Part shown: piece by piece, positions 57,222 through 64,000 of the stretch
How positions within the stretch are numbered: position 1 is the stretch's first letter
Layout: every line of letters begins with the position of its first letter
Assembly: GCA_030323885.1 (NCBI GenBank)
Contig: CM059191.1
Location: 106,436,844-106,500,843, forward strand
From: Branchipolynoe longqiensis
Lineage: Eukaryota; Annelida; Polychaeta; Phyllodocida; Polynoidae
Length of the DNA: 64,000 bases
Direction: 5' to 3'
Notes under the pieces: model-generated
What the model was told of the DNA's origin: nothing
Databases searched by the model: none
What the model saw: only the letters and a program-made list of their open reading frames with translations
Made by a program: the position numbers and the translations under genes

Positions 57222-57522
57222 CGACCAGACGGGATGGCTGAATGAATTAAGCGTCCATCTGTTTTAGGAGATCGTGGGGATTCGAACCCGTGGGTTGATA
57301 CTTTTCGCTTCCTGGCTAGGCACTCGACATTATTAGGAGGCTGGTTGGCCCAGTGTCAGGACAATCATAATGTGACTGAGTGGGATATTAGGTCATGGTG
57401 CTGGCGGCCTGGTCTCCCAGTGGGGCAGCTCTCTAAAATTGCCATTAGTGCGCACTGTCACAAGTCTGTACCCATCCTGATATGACCTTAGATGTTGCTC
57501 TGACATCAAAACAACAAACAAA
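57222..57522 (+). mobile_element. SINE-1 with internal deletion
   Basis: The head GACCAGACGGGATGGCTGAA, a B-box (GGGGATTCGAACCC), a shortened body and the tail 'gttgctctgacatcaaaacaac' are present. Confidence 0.8.
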
Positions 57523-57544
57523 CCTTGTAGAAGCCAATAATCCC

Positions 57545-58440
57545 AGGTATGTTGTGACGCTGGTTCCAGCCTGTTATGGGTATCTCTTAGTGTGATGCTG
57601 CTGGTTCCAGCCTGTTATGGGTATCTCTAATTGTGATGCTGCTGGTTCCAGCCTGTTATGGGTATCTGTTAGTGTGATGCTGCTGGTTCCAGCATGTTGT
57701 GTGCATCTGTTAGTGTGATGCTGCTGGTTCCAGCCTGTTGTTCATATCTCTTAGTGTGATGCTGCTGGTTCCAACCTCTCTGGATATCTCTTAGTGTGAT
57801 GCTGCTGGTTCCAGCCTCTTCTGGGTATCTCTTAGTTTGATGCTGCTGGTTCCAGCCTCTTCTGGATATCTCTTTGGGCGTAATCGATTAATCGACTCTG
57901 GTCACCCGAGCCACTTTTTGGCGCATGCGCACATCCTGCAGACTCGGGTCGAATAATCGAATAAGCTTCTCTATGCTTGGGTGACAAAAATGGTGGGCGT
58001 TTTATTTGTTTTTTTAGTAGCCGATATAATTACAGCAAAATATGATTTAACTATTTTTATGATGGCATAGTTTAGTGATATTTCCATTTCATTAATCTAT
58101 GTTATTACCAAAAAAAAATATGTCTGACTGGTACCGGTGGTTGTTAGCCTGCAGAACGGTACCAGCGCAAATGTGACGTCATCGCTCCTTGCAAACCCCA
58201 GCCAAGAGGTGGGTTACTGGGGTCGGGTTGTTTTGCACACGGCACATGTATTTGTCGACTCCACTCACGGTGTTCTATTTGAAATTCTAACGGGTCGTGT
58301 TAATCAATTACGGCCTTAGTGTCATGCTGCTGGTTCCAGCATGTTGTGTGCATCTCTTAGTGTCATGCTGCTGGTTCCAGCATGTTGTGTGTATCTCCTA
58401 GTGTGATACTGTTGGTTCCAGCCTGTTCTGGGTATTTAAC
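57545..58440. repeat. 41-bp minisatellite split by a MITE
   Basis: The unit is GTGATGCTGCTGGTTCCAGC plus CTGTTATGGGTATCTCTTAGT (41 bp; 57601 to 57642). About eight units precede and three follow the Harbinger-like MITE at 57876-58315. Confidence 0.9.
57876..58315. mobile_element. Harbinger-like MITE, copy 3 (in a minisatellite)
   Basis: It starts GGGCGTAATCGATTAATCG and ends CAATTACGGCC. Comparison with neighbouring 41-bp units shows the empty site CTCTTAGTG; TTT precedes and TTA follows the element, so the duplication was TTA with one later change. The right subterminal palindrome is deleted. TTA fits the TWA preference of PIF/Harbinger. Confidence 0.78.
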
Positions 58441-58950
58441 TGTGTCAGTGATAGTGTTTATGATTTCCGCAGCTTGATTGTACATAAAAACAGGAATGGT
58501 TTAGATTTTGTTTGAAATGTTGCACTTTGAAATCAGTTTAATTTGGAGGGTGTTCTATATACCGTCACAGGACAGCCAGAGCATTCACTAGGATCAATGT
58601 ATGTTTTAGACAAATTTCACATAATAAATGTTACAACACACTTATTCGACATGAGGCTGTGGTGACTGACTGGTGTGCCACCGGACATTATACAGTAGGT
58701 ACTCCAAACTGAATTTTTCTTTCTGTGAAGTTAATTTGAAAATGGTACAGTTAGAAAGCTCTTATCATTCTGGTTATTTAATAATGGAAAATAGGTCTAT
58801 TAGTCCCTGAGTTATTCATTTTTTAATATTTAATTTCTGCCCTTAATTTTACACATATTTTTAAAGATTCCGCAAATGCTTAAATCCTGAAGTTTGAGGC
58901 TGCCTGCTGAAGGCAAATTACATTTTAATCACATTATTCTTTTAACTTAT

Positions 58951-59132
58951 TGTCGTGGGGGTGATGAAAATGGGAAATATTGCGCCTAGAGCGGGACTCG
59001 AACCCGCATCTCTTTGCATTCCGGGCCAGTGTGCTAACCATTACACCACCTAGGCTCCCTGATATCAATACACTCCCCACGCCTACCTGTCTATGTGGTT
59101 ACTTGCCTGAGAGGTCAGTGCAGACCACTACA
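58951..59132 (-). mobile_element. 182-bp tRNA-like element (SINE-3), copy 2
   Basis: It has the same ends (TGTCGTGGGGGTG ... CCACTACA) and tRNA-like block as at 24581. It differs from copy 3 by what I count as a single base, so the two are recent. The minus-strand T-arm GCGGGTTCGAGTCCCGC pairs perfectly, and an acceptor-like pair GCCTAG/CTAGGC is present, but the anticodon arm is not canonical. Confidence 0.65.
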
Positions 59133-59271
59133 CTCGTCCCCCTGGAATTGTAAGTCTTGTAATGCTTACAATTACATACATACAGGCAATGCACTAACAC
59201 ATACATACACAGGGTAAGTTCAACAACCATACAGCGCAAAGCTTGTACAGGATCCTGATCACGGCAACCAG

Positions 59272-59453
59272 TGTCGTGGGGGTGATGAAAATGGGAAATA
59301 TTGTGCCTAGAGCGGGACTCGAACCCGCATCTCTTTGCATTCCGGGCCAGTGTGCTAACCATTACACCACCTAGGCTCCCTGATATCAATACACTCCCCA
59401 CGCCTACCTGTCTATGTGGTTACTTGCCTGAGAGGTCAGTGCAGACCACTACA
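59272..59453 (-). mobile_element. 182-bp tRNA-like element (SINE-3), copy 3
   Basis: It is nearly identical to copy 2, in the same orientation and 139 bp away. The flanks differ from those of copy 2, so this is two insertions or a duplication with later change, not a simple tandem. Confidence 0.65.
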
Positions 59454-60423
59454 TTATTATTTCTAGTACAATTCTAATCTCAATTTTTTCAGACCTTACA
59501 AATATATATTTGTTGAGCAATTTGACATGGTAAATCGTCTGATTTTCACTAAGTGTCCTTGATAAAAACTTTAGAAAATAAAATATCTCTGGTTCTATTT
59601 GAGATATTGACTTGATTTTTCTTACCAAATTGATCAGAATTAAAATATCTATAATGTGATTATATTGTCTTTTAGATCCACATGTATAAAATCAAAAGAA
59701 AGTGATTGCTCTAATTAGCACTCATCCTATTGTTAAGTCCAAAGTGCTGAGAGTGAGTGCTAAATGGTGGTTAACAATCTATACAGATTTGTAGAGAAAT
59801 CATTTTTCTATATAATATATTGAAAAATATTGAGTAAAATCATGTTTTGCGATAGTTCCAAAGTTTTCAAACCTCAATTTAAACAAAAGAAATCCCACTT
59901 GAAGTCGGCTGTAATGGATACAAAACTAAAGCTAGTGATCTCTACTTTACTGTGAAAGTAGTTATTTTTAGCTCTGATGCACTCACTCGCAGTACACAAC
60001 GTTCAAAGAGGGGTAGTGTGCTGAGAGCAAGTCTCCTATTTTTCCAGTGGCCAGTCAGCATCAGCAACCAGTGCTATGTTTGGAATACCTACATATAGTC
60101 AGAGAGAGTTGATACATGCTGATAACTTGCCAACTGCCAGGTGAGAACCAAGATTTCCTTCTTGACTGGTAAGAAGTTGGGTGGAGGTGTTGCTGTGAGG
60201 AGGCAGCCAATGGCAGTGTCGCATTGACGCGACTCCTTCCCTTGTGATGTAATAGTGGCTTGTGATGTGTTCGTAGCAGAGTTCTCAACTATTGCATTGT
60301 AAACTCTGACATGCATTGATTATTGGAGTAAGTGCTGGAAGCATAAAGGCTCTCATTATAAATGGGATGCACTTTATATTTATATAAAATTGGTTCGAAG
60401 GGGTGTGTAAATTACTAGAGAAT
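59454..60423. other. Unassigned AT-rich intergenic stretch
   Basis: I see no exon, RNA gene or recognised repeat. Confidence 0.4.
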
Positions 60424-61020
60424 ACTGAATATGACTTATTAAGTGACTCACTGCAAATCTAGACTTGTTAAGTGACTCACTGCAAATCTAGACTTGTTAA
60501 GTGACTCACTGCAAATCTAGACTTGTTAAGTGACTCACTGCAAATCTAGACTTGTTAAGTGACTCACTGCAAATCTAGACTTGTTAAGTGACTCACTGCA
60601 AATCTAGACTTGTTAAGTGACTCACTGCAAATCTAGACTTGTTAAGTGACTCACTGCATATCTACTGAGACTTGTTAAGTGACTCACTGCAAATCTACTG
60701 AGACTTGTTAAGTGACTCACTGCAAATCTACTGAGACTTGTTAAGTGACTCACTGCAGATCTACTGAGACTTGTTAAGTGACTCACTGCAAATCTACTGA
60801 GACTTGTTAAGTGACTCACTGCAAATCTACTGAGACTTGTTAAGTGACTCACTGCAGATCTACTGAGACTTGTTAAGTGACTCACTGCAAATCTACTGAG
60901 ACTTGTTAAGTGACTCACTGCAGATCTACTGAGACTTGTTTAGTGACTCACTGCAGATCTACTGAGACTTGTTAAGTGCATCATTACAGATCTACTGAGA
61001 CTTGTTAAGTCACCCACTGC
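60424..61020. repeat. 29/33-bp minisatellite with an AP-1 site per unit (about 19 units)
   Basis: The early unit (29 bp) is GACTTGTTAAGTGACTCACT plus GCAAATCTA; later units (33 bp) add CTGA. Each intact unit carries TGACTCA, the canonical AP-1 binding site. The last units decay. It lies 3.6 kb downstream of the terminal exon of the long gene. Confidence 0.92.
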
Positions 61021-61264
61021 CAGTTTACGTGGATTTGTTGAACGACTCACTGCAGATGCGGGTTACATTAAGGTCTGACATGATATAATATTATATAGAA
61101 TACATATTGACAGCCAGTGCATCTATAGGCTAATCTAGATAACATTCACATATAATAAAGTGTAGAAGCATAGCAGTAGGTGACAGACAACATGTCCACA
61201 TGCACAGGGTACATTATGATTGACAGGTTGCTGATGGTTATATTCACCGCCAAATATTTTTTCA

Positions 61265-61400
61265 TTCGTTAATTAAGCAGCTTAAATTTCAATCATGGAC
61301 AATTGGTGTTCATTCTACCACTCCTTCCCCTATCCTCATAATGCCAACCACCTGGCTAGCTAGTGACGCATATCCATTTTTAAGTTATTGGCTTGATGAG
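61265..61400 (-). mobile_element. SINE-1 head-body fragment
   Basis: Minus-strand 'gatatgcgtcactagctagccaggtgg' and 'ggcattatgaggatagggg' correspond to the SINE-1 junction region. Both ends are lost. Confidence 0.5.
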
Positions 61401-61678
61401 CTCGATCATTCCATCTGGTTACTTGCCTACATTATAGTCTACACACAAATCTGAAATGATCAGATTTCTGTCACATGACGGCAAAAATGATCTTTGAAGC
61501 AATTTTGGAGTGGTTAAATTTGTGTCAAATGACAAGAAAATTGAAGTCACAAAATATAGCAAACATTTCAGGAGGTTAAACAGTTATAGCGAACTCTAAA
61601 ATTTGGTTGTGCTTTATTTTGGTAAAGAGTTCTCGCATGTTATTTACATTAAAACAAGGCCATATTATTTGGATCTCA

Positions 61679-62454
61679 ATAGACCCCTTTCAATCTTTAC
61701 AAACATTGTATATGCGTGCACAGCTTGGCTGCAGAACGAAGGTACACTGCCATTGAGTTTCTTGATATGCACAGTGCAAAACGTTAGTTTGATTCAAAAT
61801 TAATAGAAATCCAGAACCCAAACCGTATACATTTAATATAATCTGTTTGTTAAGCATGTTATCTGTTTGTGTGCCAAGCGGTCTGGCTCTAGGTGGTGTG
61901 GTTTTAGAGATATTTCACTTTTTCTGTATGAAGATTGCTCACTGCCATTGACAATGCATGGAGTTTGTCGATACGTGCAGTGCAAAACGTTAGTTTTATT
62001 CAAAATTAATAGAAATCCAGAACCCAACCCTTATAAATTTAATATAGTATGTTAGTTAAGCATGTTATCTGTTTGTGTGCCAAGCGGTTTGTTTCTAGGT
62101 TGTGTGGTTTTAGAGATATTTCACTTTGTCTGTAAGAAGATTGCTCACGGCCATTGACAATGCATTGAGTTTGTCGATATGCGCAGTGCAAAACGTTAGT
62201 TTAATTACAAATTAAGAGAAATCCAGAACCCAAACTGTATAAATTTAATATAATCTTCTTTGTTAAGCATGTCATCTGTTTATGTGCCAAGCGGTTTGTT
62301 TCTAGGTGGTATGGTTTTAGCTATATTTCACTTTTTCTGTAAGAAGATTGCTCAAAGCCATTGAGTTTGCAGTGTGACCATGTGCCATCCTGCAGCCAAG
62401 CAGCGCATGCACTGACCTAAATACCCATGCTGACTTCATATGAAAGAGGTCTCT
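61679..62454 (-). mobile_element. Family H element with three 206-bp internal units
   Basis: Termini ATAGACCCCTTTCAATC and (inverted) AGAGACCTCTTTCATATG, each followed by the 'ggctgcag' block, enclose three repeats whose 'gtgcaaaacgttag' words start about 206 bp apart (61774, 61981, 62187). The copy at 6258 has fewer units. Confidence 0.7.
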
Positions 62455-62499
62455 AAGCAACAAGACTACTGATGACTGGTTGAGAACAATGACTGGCTG

Positions 62500-63178
62500 G
62501 CCAAACACTATCAGCCTATCATTTTTATTCGATTGAGCAAAATTTCACAGCGAATGGGGCCAATAACCGGGAACGCGCTCATATCTGAGCCACTCGCTAA
62601 GGGGTTTGCTTACTTAGTGACAAATCAAGCACACCCAGGCCACTCCAACATTGCTGAGCTGCCTAACATGGGTGCTTATGGGTGATTTCAATACATAATA
62701 TCTATATAATCTGTTGTATTATAAACCAACATGCTTTTCTGTTCAAGGGGGACCTCCCCCTGAATGTATTGGGTGTCAGTCCCCACTTACACTCAAACAC
62801 ATTTTGTTGAATTGTGTCGATTTCTTGGCCCTGCGCCAACAGTTTTACACTGCAAGCAGCATGCGCGACATTTTCACAAAAGTAAAACAAAAAAACATTT
62901 TACCCTTTTTAAGGGCAGCTGGTCTATATCATCACATATAGTCCCTTAAACAAATTAGATCAATTAACAACCTTTAACTTTTATCTTAATTCTATTTTCT
63001 TTAGCCACAAATTATGCAACTGTGAGCTTTTTAAATCCACGGTGTACTGACACAAAATTGATTCTGTGCTTTTGCATCCTGTAAAAGCGATGGTTGAATA
63101 AAAAACAAACAATTCTCGCCGTGAATATGGCCTATGCTGCCGACACGGCGTAAAGAAACCACCAATCAATCAATCATT
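62500..63178 (+). pseudogene. I-like LINE 3' end: C-terminal CCHC region and 3'-UTR
   Basis: The frame 62714-62941 includes GGPPPECIGCQSPLTLKHIL, then LNCVDFLALRQQF, with the CxxC...H...C pattern of I-clade LINE C-termini, and ends with its own stop. A 3'-UTR follows, closing in 'ccgacacggcgtaaagaaaccaccaatcaatcaatca'. It is strongly 5'-truncated. The fragments at 4717, 36020, 39185 and 52625 belong to the same family. Confidence 0.75.
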
Positions 63179-63445
63179 AACCATTTAAGGGCCACAAAGT
63201 AGACACCACATATATACTGTCTTCAATTCTTTTTGGACATGTAGTCGGCTAAGGAGGTTTTACTGTATTTATATAGAATGAGATGTGATTATGAGAGTGT
63301 ACCAACATGATACAAAACTCACTAAAGAGTATGTAATGGCTAGCAGAGGTGGTATCTCTATACGTTGGGTGGAATGCTATGATGAATTGTTAGTAAGCTG
63401 TCAACAATACATTCACTGAGCCTGCCTTCCAGAAGTGAATGCGAC

Positions 63446-63733
63446 TGTTAATTATTGTGAGAATGGTTCCATAGAGAGGAAGTTACTTTGCATTCTGGCT
63501 AAAGCTTGTTGCCAGGGGAGTGGAGAGTGGTCAGGGTACATAAGGGGACTACACACTCAACGTGGCATGCATTCATGCATGAAGGAGGAGGAGGAGGAAA
63601 GTAGCATTGCATTGTACCAGTTATTGTCAGAGAATAAACACCAGCACACTGTCAGTTGTGTTGTGTTTAACTACTCTACCACCACAGAGGACCGGGCTCA
63701 CTACACAGGAGGAAGCACACAGTAGATATTACA
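63446..63733 (+). mobile_element. Possible LTR (about 288 bp)
   Basis: It starts TGTTAATTATTG and ends GATATTACA (TG...CA). It has an AT-rich promoter-like 'gtacataaggggac' at about 63535 and AATAAA at about 63635 in the order expected of an LTR. I found no matching 5-bp duplication and no primer-binding site or polypurine tract beside it, so this is tentative. Confidence 0.35.
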
Positions 63734-64000
63734 CACTCAAGTGAGGATGTTGATGGCTGCCTTCTCTGGAGATGGCACTGGGTATATGCCCATTCTATCT
63801 TCCGAGTCTGCCTTTTTAAGCATTGCTCGCAGATGCTTAAAGGGACCAGATATAGGTCGCTTAGACACTACCCGTACTCTGACAAATGCTCTCCAAGCAT
63901 ACATTTGCCAGTTTTCAATTTATGCAACTACATATGTGGGGGAGAGTGCTAACATTGGTTGCTTCTGTTGTGTTTTATTTAGTCCAGCATCACTGACACT
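63734..64000. other. Unassigned sequence at the window end
   Basis: I see no exon or repeat that I can support. Confidence 0.35.

Overview
The window is eukaryotic, intron-rich and repeat-dense. The mixture of tRNA-derived SINEs of a type I associate with molluscs, a DIRS-type (tyrosine recombinase) retrotransposon, an RNase H-bearing I-like LINE, many MITEs and long minisatellites suggests a lophotrochozoan animal, most likely a mollusc. That assignment is inference; no rRNA or barcode gene is present.

The main content is one long plus-strand gene that I assembled from 12 internal and terminal coding exons between 19029 and 56849. Every adjacent pair agrees in splice phase, each exon has AG/GT boundaries, and the last exon closes with TAA. 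A possible first coding exon (2720-2749) lies below a GC-box, E-box and CRE cluster (1895-2064). With it the model gives 755 codons including the stop. I do not recognise the protein. It has a Gln/Thr/Pro-rich N-terminus, a compact charged core (exons 5-6), a Pro/Ala-rich stretch followed by a helix-like segment (exon 7), a long acidic Ser/Thr/Asp-rich segment (exon 10) and a basic, NLS-like C-terminus. A nuclear regulatory role is a guess from composition.

The introns are filled with tandem arrays: 47 bp (11968-18383), 31 bp (20195-22795), 63 bp (26522-28300), about 32 bp (28829-29160), 40 bp (29973-34540), 34 bp (38690-39180), about 58 bp (49312-50800), and outside the gene 41 bp (57545-58440) and 29/33 bp (60424-61020). 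The 63-bp array stands out: its unit is a copy of the 3' end of exon 5 plus the splice donor and start of the intron, repeated about 28 times.

Intron 8 (37015-49268) holds two DIRS-type elements in head-to-tail tandem. The first (40334-43649) has lost its recombinase region. The second (43673-49009) keeps gag-like, reverse transcriptase, RNase H, methyltransferase-like and tyrosine recombinase regions, broken by several frameshifts, plus inverted terminal repeats and an internal complementary region. Other mobile DNA includes a TTAA-target MITE family, three Harbinger-like MITEs, a MITE with 9-bp target duplication, three TTAA-flanked foldback elements built from CGTATG or CGTCG motifs, three SINE families, LINE 3' tails and a 129-bp solo LTR. 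Regions 1-1500 and 59454-64000 carry repeats only.
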